A stretch of DNA of 64,000 nucleotides from Diphasiastrum complanatum. Taxonomy: Eukaryota > Streptophyta > Lycopodiopsida > Lycopodiales > Lycopodiaceae. The notes under the pieces were generated by a model. It had not been told where the DNA came from, made no database searches, and saw nothing but the letters and a program-made list of their open reading frames with translations. The stretch is from the NCBI GenBank assembly GCA_029204225.1, contig CM055097.1, forward strand, positions 55,531,603-55,595,602, written 5' to 3'. Positions 11,441 to 25,130 of the stretch are shown here, piece by piece. A program made the position numbers and the translations under genes. The number at the start of each line of letters is the position of its first letter. Position 1 is the stretch's first letter.

Positions 11441-13405
11441 GGACCTTAGTTGAATCGGCAAAGTGCATGTTATCACACGCGACACTTCTGAAGTCCTTCT
11501 GGGATGAAGCTGTTTCGATAGCAAGCTATATTTAGAACAAATGTCCTACTAAAGGTCTCTTAAACAAAACACCATTCGAAGTTTAGACAGGCGCCAAACC
11601 TTCTTTATCGAACTTACGAGTTTTCGAATGTACTACTTATGCATAGATTCCTCATGATCTCAGAAAAAAGCTTGACTTCTAGAGTATCAAATGTGTTTTC
11701 ATCAGCTACACTACTTCAGATCAAGCCTACAAGTTGTTTGATCCTATTGAGTCGAAGATATTCACTAGCCGGAATATCATCTTCATCGAAGATCAGTTTA
11801 TCGACCTCAAGGGAAGAGGCAAAGCCCATGTAGCCGACTTGTCTGACTCGTCCGACATATCAAACTGTCCAGTTCTTCAGTCGACTATTCCTATTGAAGG
11901 TCCAAGCTCATTTACTTTCGATGCACAACATATCAATGACGAATCCAAAGATGATGATGTTGCAGTTCAGCAATTATAGCATGATGAAAATGATCAACTT
12001 CTTCTATTCCCCAGAAGATCATCAAGAACTAGCAGACCACCTATAAGGTATATCGACGAGTTTGTAGCTTACCTTGTTCACGAACTGACGACTATCAATT
12101 TCGATCTCTGAAAAAAAGCTTTGGATAAAGAGTATTCATCTCTTATTAAGAACCAGACATGGACGATTGTCGAATTACCTACTAGCAAAAAAGTAGTTGA
12201 TTGCAAACTTGATTTTCAAAGTCAAATACAAAGCAGATGGAAGCATCGATAGAAGAAAAGCCCGACTTGTCGTCAGAGGATTTTCTCAAGTATACAACAT
12301 CGATTACATTGAGACCTTCAGTCCAGTAGTCAAACATTCTTCTATCCAACTTTTATTATTGTTTGCTACTGCAGCAAATTTGGAAATACATCAAATGGAT
12401 GTACAGACAACATATCTTAATGGAGTTATCGAAGAAGACATTTACATGGTGCAATCTAAAGGTTATATTATCGAAGGTAAACACAATCATGTACGCAAAC
12501 TCCATAAGGCACTTTATGGCTTGAAACAATCTACTCGAGCATGGTTTCAAAGAATCGATACTTTTCTTATTGATCATGGCTACACACCAAGCTCTTCAGA
12601 TTCGAATGTTTACTTCAAGACAGTGCAACAGTCTTTTATCATTATCATTTTATATGTGGACGACACATTGCTCTTCGGCAACAGTATCGATTTCATAAAA
12701 GAAGCAAAGACTACGCTATCTTTTGAATTCGACATGACCGATCTGGGCGAAGCTCATTTCTGCCTTGGTATTCAAATCCACGAAGACAGAAACTAGAAGT
12801 TGCTCATCTGGTTAATTGCAAGTTAGCTCTCTCACCAATGGAACTAGGTCTCAAATTGTCAAAGGACCACTGTTCCCGGACAATTGAAGAGAAGGAGCAG
12901 ATGCGTGAGTATCCTTATCATTCGATAATAGGATCTCTTATGTACGCAATGATCTATACCAGGCCAAATAGGATTTACATTCTTCCTCAACAATGGTCTC
13001 ATTTCCTGGAATAGTCACAAGCAATCTTCAATAGCTCTATCTTCTACAAAATCAGAGTATATCACAGCCTCACAAGCTACAAAGGAAGCTATTTGGTTGA
13101 GAAACTTACTTTCAGATATCGGTCTGAATCAATATGCTCCGACATTATTATTTTGTGATAATCAAAGTGCCATCGCCTTGTCAGCCAATCCTAGATTTCA
13201 ATCTAGGAGTAAGCACATTGAACTCAAGTATCACTATGTCAGAAGCAAAGTTTTCGACAAAGAGGTCAGATTGTAGTTTTGTCAAAAGCAAGATATGACA
13301 GCATAGATTTTTACCAAAGCATTAAGCTTGGATGCACACAAAAAGTTCTGTGCAGAACTAAATTTAAAGGTCAAGACATTCATGGATTCATATTAAGGAG
13401 GAGGG
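11441..13405 (+). pseudogene. Decayed Ty1/copia fragment: integrase end to RNase H (Copia-4 family)
   Basis: It opens with a TLVESAKCMLSHATLLKSFWDEA block from the end of the integrase core. Next come an integrase C-terminal block (YKLFDPIESKIFTSRNIIF, 11734-11790) and reverse transcriptase at 12197-12796. RT markers are YKADGSIDRRKARLVVRGFSQ, QMDVQTTYLNG, LYGLKQSTRAWFQR and a YVDD box. RNase H pieces carry SKSEYITA-like text and DNQSAIALSANP, ending near 13290. A purine tract (AAGGAGGAGGG, about 13395-13405) looks like the polypurine tract before a 3' LTR. Frameshifts and stops are frequent. A related minus-strand fragment is at 25560-26458. Confidence 0.85.
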
Positions 13406-14836
<1,431 letters not shown>

Positions 14837-17285
14837 TTACAATATGTTGGGGATACCCCCAACAGGACCCACAACCTGAAGTAGTGCTGGTCCCTCGGCA
14901 CTCTGCCGATTTAGTATAAGGTCTTCTTCATGCGCCTCTAGTGGATGAGATAGCTGGTGACGTCTTCGATGAAAGTTATTCTGGTGATATTTTTCAAGTC
15001 CATTGGAGTGAAAAGGGACTTGTGGACCCCTGTTAACCGATGTTGGTCGATCGAGGCTTGGAATCTCTACATCCATGGATCACCAAGGAGTGATGCTCGA
15101 TAGTAAATGCGCGCCACTGGTAATTGATCTTCAGTCTTTTTGGAGGCCAGTGCTTTATCAAAAAAAAAATGGGTGGGAGAAAATTGTCCCATTTAATCTC
15201 AATGCCCATCAAATATTCTAAGTCCCGGGCATAAGTGGCAACCGCGTGGATTGTTGGATCAGGATAGTTGATATAATTTTTTGAAAAGCCCTTTTGGCAT
15301 CTACATATGTGGTCCATCTGTACTCTGAAGGTATTCTCGACCAATTGCAATTGTGGAGCGTGATCTGGTCCAAGGGTGTGTCGTAGTCCTAGATCGTCGT
15401 GTGCAGGGGAGGAAATGCACATTCACCTCAATTGGTGTGGACTTGTCACATAGGCCCTGATGGCCACAGGGTCTCGTTCGAAGAGCTGTTGCCACCACTC
15501 TGGTTGTGGTTGGAATGCGGGAAGAGCTTTCAGTTCGTTGCCCTTGATTGTTTTGGGCAGAAAAGGATATCTGCCAGCCGCCTCGTGAGGACTTGTGAGG
15601 ATGTTTGGCGAAGAATTCGTTAATTTTCTCCTCCACGGACTTTGGTCAATGAAAAGCATGGCTGGCAGATATGGATCGCGAGCCTTGAGATGTGGATGCT
15701 CCCCTTGGCTTTGGCTCAGATCTATTTCTTGGCTTAGGTCTTGGACACTGGCATCAGCTACATCTGAGCCCTGATCTTGTACACTTAGTCCCTCTGTCTA
15801 TTTTCCCTTATCTTGGCTGGAGCTAGGGATGACAGTGTCTTTCATTGGTGGCGATGGAATCACCACAGGGACTGGTTGAGGCTACTGCTCCATGTGCTTC
15901 CGGCACACCTTTAAGGCACTCTTTGCATGTGCTCACTCCTACATTGCCCCGCATCGATAATTATCAAACTCGGTCTGGTACTTGGCGAATGTGTCGTTGT
16001 ACACCTGCACATGTTTAGTGATGAGATCCACCTCAGCTTAGTTCAGTGGTTTGTTGGTAGGTGTGGGTTGCGCTAGCCATGCCATCTTTTCTGCTTGTAG
16101 GGTTGTCACTTCCACGCCCAGACGTAGGTTTTTAGTTTCCAGCACTAAGAGTTGTGCCTGGAGCGGAGTGAGATGTTGTGTGAGCTATTGCTGGATCTCC
16201 TGGATCTTCAACTGAGCGTCTGTGGTAGACTTTGAGAGGGCCATGATGTACCCTTGGAGATTGGCTTCGTGTTGCTTGAGTTTCTGCACTTTGGATTTCT
16301 CTGCTTGCTCGTGTTGTTGGGCAATCAGCAGACCTTGTTGGAGTTGGCCGATTTCTACTCGTAGTTGGGTGTTACTTGTGGCCAACTCCAATACGCGGCC
16401 ATCCAATTTTGCTCGTGTGGCTACCGCCTCCTGGACAAATGTGCCCAAGATTTGGTAGGTCGTTGAAATGTTTGTGGGACTAGCCGATATGGAGGTGCTA
16501 GTAGGGGCTTGCTGCGATGTAGCACGGATGACCTATATTGTGTGTCATCTTCAATTAGCTTTTTTGGTGATTGCATGTCGTCAGGTGCGGTGGGGTCAGC
16601 ACGAAAAAGCGATGTTGCGTACGTGGTCTACACAAATGCGTCATCAGGCATGTCACTCTCAGTAGCCTTCAAAGGTGAGGTGGGTGGTGTGAGAGAGGTG
16701 GTTTGGAGAGGAGTAAGAATAAATTGCTTGAAAGAGGGGATGACAGGAACGGTGGGGAATTGAAGGACGGTTTGGAGGATGGATGGAGATGTGGGGGGTG
16801 AGGAGACTTGTCGAGGCGGCGAAAGATTCAAACAAGGGTGTTGGGAGAAAGCTGTGATCGAGGGGGTTGATAGGGAGAGGCATGGTAGAAGTGGATGCGA
16901 GAGGGATGGAAGAAGCAATGGTGATGGAAGTAGTAGAGGATGTGTGAACGGAGGCAGAGGATGTCAGAATGGGAACAAGAGGAGCTGACGTGGCAGAGGG
17001 TTGAGCTAAAGATGAAACTATGGTTGTGGAGGTGGTGGTAGTTAGTTGTGGCAGTGCAGTGCGTTGCCTAGTGGCAGGAGGACTAGATGAGGAGGGGGAT
17101 GCGTCCACGCATGCATTTGTTGGTCGTTGTGTCAGTAACTGCAGGTTGAGTGGAGGTGGATGTGATAGATGGAGGGTACAGGTTAGTGTGTGGGATGGTG
17201 GCAGAAAGAACAGAGGATCGGTTGTTAAAATTGAAAAACAATCCATATTGATTTCTTGGCTTGCTACAAATGTTGTACCATGCAA
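14837..17285 (-). pseudogene. Unrecognised broken coding region: Ser/Thr/Pro-rich part, coiled coil, conserved-looking C-terminal part
   Basis: Read on the minus strand in transcription order, 17285-16659 is open (208 codons) and very rich in Ser, Thr and Pro. The segment 16448-16185 encodes about 87 residues with heptad-like Leu/Gln/Glu spacing (GRVLELATSNTQLRVEIGQ, then QQGLLIAQQHEQAEKSKVQ), a likely coiled coil. The segment 15660-14837 in shifting frames encodes PQPEWWQQLFERDPVAIRAYV and later YARDLEYLMGIEIKW and IEHHSLVIHGC. Base composition is more GC-rich than nearby LTR DNA and wobble use looks coding. Stops and frame changes show it is decayed. I do not recognise the family. It could be a dead host gene or an ORF of a non-autonomous transposon. 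Confidence 0.35.
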
Positions 17286-18010
17286 GTATGTAGCTCATTA
17301 ATACAAAATGCCAAGTTTGGCCTACATAGAACTCGAGCTACATGGCTATGTATTATCTAGTTTAATAAATGCAACTTGCATATAGTTTGTAGACATAGAA
17401 TTAGCATAATTATGCTTGTAGAAACTCGTGGCAACTCACATGCATTAATTGTAAGTGATCCATAGTGACATGCAAGGCATGCACAAAGTTTAATGGACAC
17501 ATGCATGATGATTTGGACATTTCTAGTTAGAACTAGTACACTTGTAAAAAGTTGGTAGAATTTCATGCATGACAAGTGACAAATGTCACATAGACTCTAG
17601 ATGTCACTTTAGATGTCATTTTGGAATGGATAGATATGGTTCTACCTCGAGCAACCTCAATCTCCATAAATATGTGTAGCTCTCCACACAATCAATGATG
17701 AAGAACCAAAGTTTTGTAGCTATCTCATGTCATTTTGGATCTAAACAAATATTGCTTGTTATCTCTCTAGCTCTCTCTCTCTAACTCGTGTTGAGACTAA
17801 TGCTCATACATTGAAATCTTGTATTTTTTCATTCTTTGATTATTGCTATTATATTCTGTTGATTAGCATGCTAGATTGAGGATTAGCCATTTCTTCCGAA
17901 CTAGATTTTGTTAATCAATCTAGAATCAGGTTATAGTGCCAATCACAAAGCTTAATTAAGATCAGTCACTCTTGTGGACATTCCCACACGTGTGAATTCT
18001 AGAAATTTTG
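17286..18010. other. AT-rich spacer interrupting the unknown coding region
   Basis: No coding signal is seen. It includes a CT-rich patch (about 17764-17782) and CCCACACGTGTGAATTC at about 17983-17999. That palindrome and the AT-rich text resemble LTR promoter DNA, so a solo LTR or a large intron are both possible. No LTR ends could be set. Confidence 0.35.
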
Positions 18011-18660
18011 TCATCGGTTAGACCCGCGCACCTTCTCCTCAAGAACCGCATAGGCAAAGTTACACAATAGTGGTCCTGCTGCGATGCGGTCACGTGTGTT
18101 AGGTTTGATGGCAATGGAGAGTTCATGCAATAGGAAGGTATGCCAATCGTATGGCACCACCGAGGGGCTCGAGAACTCCATGAAGGATTCCATGATCTAG
18201 CTTAGTAGTGTGGACTGTATGCGGTCCTTGCAAAAAGTCGAAACAACTAAGAAGTTGCTAACAAGTAGGTAGCTGCTTGGATTACAGGATCGTTTATAGC
18301 CTCTATCAAGTACCCATTGTTAGTGTTGATTGGGAGCTCAAGGGTGGTGGTCGTTACATATGGTTTAATGAGTTTTTTGGCCTGGCGATGGGAGATGGGT
18401 TGGTGATCACTGGACACTATGCCGACGGTGACCATGGAGTTAGCGTTGATGTGTACCTTGTACGTGGTACCTTGGTACAAGATAGGGAAATGCAACTTCG
18501 ACGCATCCTAGGTGGCATAGGCATGGAGCGCGAGATCCATGTTGATGTCAGAAGAGAATAGTGCCAGGTAAAAGCCCATTGCTTGGTGAAAAGATGACAT
18601 AACGCCACAGTCATATGTGCGTTGTTTCACATCGATTCGTTCAACACGATGATGGCGACC
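18011..18660 (-). pseudogene. Unrecognised coding fragments upstream of the 14.8-17.3 kb region
   Basis: The minus strand in order gives FHQAMGFYLALFSSDINMDLA (about 18600-18530) and LHFPILYQGTTYKVHINANSM (18495 on). ESFMEFSSPSVVPYDWHTFLL follows after a frame change (18193-18011). The composition and orientation match the unknown region at 14.8-17.3 kb, so these may be the N-terminal part of the same protein. No family is recognised and there are at least two frame changes. Confidence 0.35.
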
Positions 18661-18806
18661 ATATGCCCACATAGTGCTATACGTTTGATACTATCATGCA
18701 ACATTTATCACAAATCGTACAATAAGCAATCATGCTAAAAGTCTTATAATGATTTTACTAGACCTATATAACATGTCAAATGATAAAAATCAATTCAAGA
18801 AAGTTA

Positions 18807-19330
18807 CCTTCCAATCACATCCTCTAGCAAATTCCCATTCCATGTTTGATATGATTTGTCCTTTGGCTTTTGCATTTTTCAGTGTGTCTTGCATCCACTC
18901 GGTGGTGCATTGATTAGGTAATGGTTCAATGTCACGAGAAGTTGAAGATTGGCATCTACGTCGCCAATTACTACGCTACCTTTTACTAGTCATTGCTCTT
19001 TGTTTCTTCTCTAGCTCGTATAGTTCCAACCATTTATCCATTACTCCATAATTATAGAGCATAAAAGTAGAGATCTTATCGCATAAAGAAGGTGTCAATT
19101 TCTTTAGACTTCCCATACCTTGATCTTTTTCACCTATGACCTTGTCTCTTTCCACATCATCCCATAATCTTGGAGACGATGGATCAATCTGAAGCAAAAC
19201 TTCAGAAATATAAAAGAGAGATTCTTGTGCTAACCAACCCTCTGACATGCATCCCTTGGCCTTGGTTTTTGATGCACAAAGTCTTTCAAGACTTTCATAT
19301 ACCTTTCCAAAAAAAACATCCACCTACAAA
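18807..19330 (-). pseudogene. CACTA (En/Spm) transposase C-terminal fragment
   Basis: The minus-strand ORF 19323-18976 encodes KVYESLERLCASKTKAKGCMS then EGWLAQESLFYISEVL. This resembles the DUF4218-type part of plant TNP2-like CACTA transposases (VRNxARPEGSIAEGYLxEECLTFCSRYL). After a stop it continues with LPNQCTTEWMQDTLKNAKAK and MEWEFARG, like the EWxxxxVxxAxxxG tail of those proteins, and reaches a GTAACT donor-like site near 18807. The N-terminal transposase domain is absent here, but related N-terminal pieces occur at 38.9-40.1 kb. Confidence 0.5.
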
Positions 19331-20400
19331 AAAATAAAAAACATGAGAACCTTAGTCAATTTGGTAAGCTCGATTAAAGCCATGAATTTTTATATCTGTA
19401 CCTGGAGTGCACTGGGCCAGCAATACCAACTTCTTGAACCAAGTGCACCAATAGATGCACTTGTATGTCTAAAATAGAAGTCAGAAAATCCTCTCAGGCA
19501 TACATATAGCCTCCACCATGTCTTCATGTTTTTTTTGCACGTCCGCCTTTCAAATCTGTATTGGTCCACACAAATCACTGTGAACAAGATCGAGAATGCC
19601 ATTGGCTCTTCTTGCTCCATCTTTGGGAAATCTCTCTCTACGTAGTTTTCCCAAAATGCAACCCTCACAAATTTTTCCTCCAAAAGAGAGATCAGGCAAT
19701 CCAACAACTAGATTACCTCTTTTGAGGATTTGCAAGCTTTGAGCACTAATATGACCAAACCTTTGATGCCAAAGGTCATTTTGACTATCAACAGTGCTTA
19801 CCATAGCTTGAGTAAAAGATCTCGCATTCAATTTGTAAAGTCGATTCCCGTTGACTCTAGCTCCTATAGCAATCACTTTGTAGTGATTCTTGATGTCTTT
19901 AACAAGACATTTGTCGCTGTCAAACTCAACCTTAAGTTGTTGATCAGCCATCGTCCCAATAGATAGTAGATTGTTAGCTAAGCCAGTTACATATTGCACA
20001 TTGCTTATTCAGTTTATCTTGTCCCAATAGATAGTAGATTGTTAGCTAAGCCAGTTACATATTGCACATTGCTTATTCAGTTTATCTTCCCACAAGCTAA
20101 CTTCACTTGTATCACTCCAAATCCTTTAACATATAGTAATTGGCCATCAGCTTGTCCAACTTCATCACCATTGTGAGTTTCCTTCCCCACGTTTCTTTTG
20201 GTCCTTCTGAATCTGAGATATAGAAAATAATTGCATCTCTAATTGATAAGTTGATGACATTCTGGGCTTTCCGTTTTCTCCTATCAAATGCCCACTGATC
20301 TTCTTCGATCATTGGCCTTGTCTCTTCACCTGTCACGATCTCTCATAGCTTCTTTTCCATCAATATGTTCTTCAGTTTGAATTTCCAAAGTTGCCAACAC
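19331..20400 (-). pseudogene. Decayed Ty1/copia gag, protease end and integrase start (Copia-6)
   Basis: The minus-strand segment 20336-20112 encodes EEDQWAFDRRKRKAQNVINLS then ISDSEGPKETW, a typical plant copia Gag N-terminus. The segment 19999-19550 encodes VTGLANNLLSIGTMADQQLKV, LWHQRFGHISAQSLQ, ICEGCILGKLRRERFP and LDLVHSDLCGPIQ. These are the end of the protease region, the HHCC zinc site and the first integrase Asp. Gag and integrase are joined without the zinc knuckle or the protease active site, so there is a deletion. Copia text fades by about 19390, before the CACTA fragment. Confidence 0.8.
19953..20088. repeat. 68-bp perfect tandem duplication within Copia-6
   Basis: Positions 19953-20020 and 20021-20088 read identically by eye. 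It lies between the Gag part and the gag-pre-integrase part, and adds 68 bp, so it shifts the frame. It arose after the element died or helped kill it. Confidence 0.95.
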
Positions 20401-21397
20401 CTTCCAATTTGCTTTACTCATTGAGGACACTCTCGTTTAGAGTTGTCATTACTAGATAGATGAGTCCGGATCACAAAAAAAATGGCTCAGTCTGAGCACA
20501 CAAGCTGTCTCCAAATTTTATCACACCATAGAACTGTATATATTTGGTTGTACACCTGATATTGGTACGATGCACGAGTGTAAGACTACTCGGATTCTCT
20601 GTAGTTCATGTGCATGGATCCGATATTGATACAAATATGTGATCTCGGTGTGACGCATGGATGTATGACTGCTCTGAATTTTCTTTGCCTCTGGCGTGTC
20701 GATCCGATATTGGTACTGATATGCGATAAAATGGTATGACGCGCAGATGTACGACTACTCTTGGTTTTCTTTACCTTTGATGTGTCGATCCGATATTGGT
20801 ATGGACAAGATGAAAAGTAGACAGAATACCAGAACTTTTAGAGAAAATATTCTAGATTTTCCTTTACAAAGATTTCAAAATGTGTGATCGTTCAAAAGGC
20901 AGAGATCAGTATTGTGAAAAGTATGAAGCCTGCTAACTCTGAATGGCAGTACTAGACGCTATCTAGTGTGATTTGCGGTACTCCAAACAAACAAATGAGA
21001 GATTTCTTGGCAAACTTCTCACACAAATGGCACTTTTCACAGCAATTAGAAAGTATTGTAAAAAATCTACCCGACTCAACAGATTTTCCTACCCTGGCCT
21101 TTCTGATGCCTCCGGGACTGTGCTTTTCACAACAACTAGGAAGTATTGTAAAAATCTCCCTACTCAACAAATTTTCAATCTATCTGATGTTGTCTTGGCC
21201 TTTCTGATGCCTTCGGGACTGTGTCTTCATTCACTACTGATGATTCTAGGCTCCAAACCTACAAAATACACCAAAGAAGGATTTCTTCCAGCCGTTTTTG
21301 TCTCTCCAAGCTTTCACCTCCCGTGAAGGACTTTCTCACTTCATTGTAGAGCCTGTGACAAGCTGTATCCACTGATCATGCACACAGGACTATCGCA
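20401..21397 (-). repeat. Copia-6 leader with two tandem-repeat blocks
   Basis: This lies between gag and the primer site at 21398. Block one, about 20555-20803, repeats a unit of roughly 84-86 bp with GATCCGATATTGGTA (starts near 20617, 20701 and 20787). Block two, about 21033-21230, repeats a roughly 91-bp unit with TTTTCACAxCAAxTAGxAAG and later GGCCTTTCTGATGCC. Both are imperfect. No ORF here has homology. The small ORFs at 20968-21326 are translations of the repeats. Confidence 0.6.
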
Positions 21398-21409
21398 GCT
21401 CTGATACCA
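21398..21409 (-). other. Copia-6 primer binding site
   Basis: The minus strand reads TGGTATCAGAGC immediately after the LTR end ...TTGACA. It is the same initiator-Met tRNA primer class as Copia-1. Confidence 0.85.
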
Positions 21410-21674
21410 TGTCAATAATCAGATATGCAACATCAAGCATTCACCATAAGAAATCACTACAAGAAGCCGAAAGAAGAACATGCACAATCACTTTATCACA
21501 CTATGGCATATTGAATGTAAAATGTACAAATGAACCCTGAACCCTGATAGAGAGAAAAAAAAACCTACGAGTAGACTAATAGACTAGTCTACGGCTAATT
21601 ACAATTGGTAATAGCTGTCAATATTAATGTACATCGTGAACAGTAAGAATGAAATTTATTATTGATTTCTAACA
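21410..21674 (-). repeat. Copia-6 5' LTR (short, about 265 bp)
   Basis: On the minus strand it starts TGTTAGAAATCAATAATAAA and ends ATTATTGACA beside the primer site. TG...CA ends, the size and the primer site support the call. The left partner LTR was not found, so the element is incomplete. A different copia (Copia-5) begins immediately to the right at 21675. Confidence 0.75.
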
Positions 21675-24600
21675 CATACAAGGTGTTGTTGCTTGCCGTT
21701 GAGTTCGTATCCCTCTGACTGCGTCATGTAGATTTCATCCTCGATGGTTCCATTGAGGAAGGCGGTCTGAACATCCATCTGGTGGACAAGGTCTGTTGCG
21801 GCTGCAAAGGAGAGGAGTAGACGGATCGACGCATGTCTGACGACTAGGCTGAAGGTTTCTGAATAATCCAGATCTGAAATATGGGAAAAGCCTTTGGTGA
21901 CTAGCCTGGCCTTGTAATGATTTAGCCTTTCTTCAGTGTCGTACTTTGCCTTGAATATCCATTTGCATGGAATTGGTTTCCGGTCCTTTGGCAGCTCAGT
22001 GAGTGTCCATGTTTGATTCTCCATAAGAGAATCGAATTCGGTGTCCATTCCTACTTTCCACTGGTCAGCATCAGGAGTAGACATCGCCTCAACAACTGTG
22101 TTTGGTTCCTGCACGAAGTAGCAGGCTGGATCATCTATATATCTAGATGGAGGCTGTCTGGATCTGTTCGACCTTCTGGGTTGAACTTCGGTCCTCTGAT
22201 GTGGGTTGACTCGTTGAGATTCTGACTCATCATCTGAGTCAGCGTCGAGATTCTACAGTTGACTCTCTGGATCGAAATTGACTGATTGTTCGATCTGTGA
22301 GTCGAAATTATCAACAGCTTTCTCTTTGTGGTCGAGGAACTGGTCTTTTACAAAAATGACATCTCTACTAGTGAATGCCTTTTCGGTATCCAGATTGTAG
22401 AGCTTGTATGCCTTGTGGTCTAGAGAATAACCGATGAAAATCATTTTTCTGCTCTTGTCATCTAGTTTTATTCTTATATCCTCAGGGATCTGAGCGAAAG
22501 CGATGCATCCAAACACTCAAATATGTTTGAGTAATGGTTTTGATCCTATCCACACCTCACAAGGTGTCTTGCCATTCAGGGCTTTGGTGATGGATCGATT
22601 CTACAAATAGGCAGTTGTAGTAACAGCTTCTGTCCAGAATCTCTTTAGAAGGGAGGCATGGGCCAACATTCTCTTGGCACTTTCGATGAGTGTCCGGTTC
22701 TTCCGCTCAACTATACCATTGGACTGAGGTGAGTTACTGGTTGTGTATTGTTGAAATATCCCGTTGGCCTTGTAGAACTCCTTGAATTCTATGGAGATGT
22801 ACTCTCCCCCTCCATCTGTGTGTAGAGCCTTGATCTTCCTCTGGGTCTAGTTCTCTGCAGATGTCTTAAACTACATGAAGGACTTGAATGCTTTGGATTT
22901 GTTCTTCATGAAGTAGGTAGCAGTCCTTCAAGAGAAGTCATCGATGAAGGTTAGGAAATAGAGAACTCCCCCTATGGAAGCAGTCTGCATCGGGCCACAA
23001 ATGTCGCTATGTACAAGGTCAAGCAAGCCCTTGGATGTATGAACTGAGTCTAAGTTGAAGGGACTCCTTGCATGCTTGCTGATAATACAGCTTTCGCATG
23101 GAGAACTTGGCTTGCTAACTGAAGGCAGGTCTTGTACTATACTTTGAGCTGACATTTGCTGAATACTATTGTAGTTAAGATGGCCAAGTCTGAAATGCCA
23201 CAACATATCAGTTGATTCAGAAGTGGTTGTGTGAAGAGCTTGACTATTAGAAGAATAGAAATGGCTGAGTTTGTACAGATAGCCATTTCTTCTTTCATAG
23301 GCTAGAACCTTCCGGCATTTGTCAAGAATTGTGCAGCCTTCTATATCGAATTTGACCCCTCCGACCAGAATCGATAATTCTGCTAACTGAGAGTAGATTT
23401 TTGGTCAGATTTGGAACGTGGAGAATGTTGGAAAGCAACTTGACTTCACTTCTTTTGAGTTCAACCCTGACTGTTCCTTCACCTTCGATTGAATGCGATG
23501 AGTTGTCTCCAAGTTGCACAACTCGAGAGTGGGTGAACGACTTGTAGTCTTTGATCTAGTCATGATGGTGAGTCATGTGTTGAGTTGCTCCAAAGTCGTG
23601 ATGGTGAGTCATGTATTGAGTTGCTCCAGAGTCTAGATACCAGGAACGATCTCTTGTTGTTCTCCGGCTTTGGTCATGAAAGCTGCTTCATCATCATCTT
23701 TTTCTTGTTGCTAATTTGAGTGACTGATTGTAGCACTATGAGCTTGCTGTTGGAACTGTTTCTTCTTTTCGTTGTTGTACTTCAAAGTTCGGTAGTCCTT
23801 GATTTCGTGGCCAATCCTCTTAAGTATCTGCAGAAAAGCTTCTGCACTGGTTGGAATAATGAAGAGCTTGAATTCGATCCTGAACTAGAATTTGATCCAG
23901 ATTGCATGTTGCTCTTCTCGTCAATAGAGCCTGACTTTGTAGATCTTTTGGATCTAAACTTCTGATTTTTTTATTACAGAGCTTGAGGATCCGATCCTAA
24001 ACTTGAGGAGGATGCTGATCTTCTGATCTCATCTTGTAGGAGCAGCAAGATTACTCTTGATAGAATGAGGTGCTCCTGGGTAGAAATTGCCATTACCCAA
24101 TTTTTGTAGGCTTCAGGTAGACTCAAAAATAGAGTCATGAGTGCATCGGAATCTTCTATGACTGAGCTTGTTGCAGTCATCTGCTCCATAAGATTTTTGA
24201 AAGTGTTGAGGTGGCTCGAAATACTATCTACGTCAGACATTCTGAGGGTGAAGAATTTCTTCCTCAGATGAAGCTTGGATGTAACATCTCTAATGTCGTA
24301 GAGAGTTGCTAGGATGTCCCATGCATCCTTAGCTGTCTGAGCAGCACGTATGTGGCTGATCTGAGGGGTGATCATGGAAAATGTTTTGCCATCTCTCAGT
24401 CTCCACTTGGTGATGAGGCTACATCACCTTCTGATTTGAGCTTTGTGTCATCAACAATGTCCCACAGTTCTTTGGCTAGAAGTATAACCTTCATCTTGAA
24501 TTTTCAGAGATGGTAGTTATCTTCATCAAGTTTGTCAATGAGAGACGAACTAGATGATGGATCCATTCTGGTTGAACGAGATCGTTGGTAGAAACAACAA

Positions 24601-24697
24601 CTGTCGGAATACTGTTGGCTGCACATTTGCTAGAAAGACGTCTTGATAGAAACAAGACTGATAATCCACAGTAGAAATGCAGATTACTGGAATGCCT
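21675..24697 (-). pseudogene. Decayed Ty1/copia pol and gag (Copia-5)
   Basis: In order on the minus strand: Gag at 24375-23974 (KDAWDILATLYDIRD; KLHLRKKFFTLRM), protease-end text at 23519-23322 (LHVPNLTKNLLSVSRI), integrase zinc site and first Asp at 23206-22928 (LWHFRLGHLNYNS; CESCIISKHARSPF; LVHSDICGPMQ), and integrase C-terminal block at 22516-22253 (GYSLDHKAYKLYN; KAFTSRDVIFVKDQF). RT start is at 22114-21659 (NQTWTLTELPKDRKPIPCKW; YKARLVTKGFS; VHQMDVQTAFLNG). It ends before YVDD, where the Copia-6 LTR begins. Domains are in separate frames, so it is dead. Confidence 0.88.
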
Positions 24698-25130
24698 GCT
24701 CTGATACCATGTCGTAAAACGGCGTGTGGGCATGAGCGGCAGTGGAAGCTCGAGTATTGAGCGGTTTGTAGGAACGGAAACACAATAGTTAGCAACAAAA
24801 TTATTCAAGTAGAAGAATTCATACAGAATGCGCGAATGAACCGGATGTAGTAGTGAGACAAAAATTGCACTCTGATAAAAATCAACAATGAGTACAATAG
24901 CTTGAAGTAATAACTTTAGCTTGTTGAGCGTGATAACACTAGCTACAGAAAACTCTGATTGAAAGAGAGTTTGTCATTAACTCCAATAAACTCAAAAATT
25001 AACACTTACATAGCTTGAATCAGCTAATATATAGATTTACAAGTGTCGAAGAAAAAATATCTTACAATCCTTTAATGCTATTTATGCTAGTCTTTGCATA
25101 TGTACAAAGTTGATAATCGCCAACCGCCTT
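24698..25130 (-). repeat. Copia-5 primer site and 5' LTR start
   Basis: TGGTATCAGAGC on the minus strand at 24709-24698 abuts a sequence ending ACGACA on that strand, so the LTR starts at 24710. The far end is not certain. The DNA to about 25130 is noncoding. Confidence 0.6.

Noticed and set aside
21236-21246. Other CTGATGA words as hammerhead cores
   Set aside because: None has a stem II followed by GAAA and a GTC-type site at the right distance.
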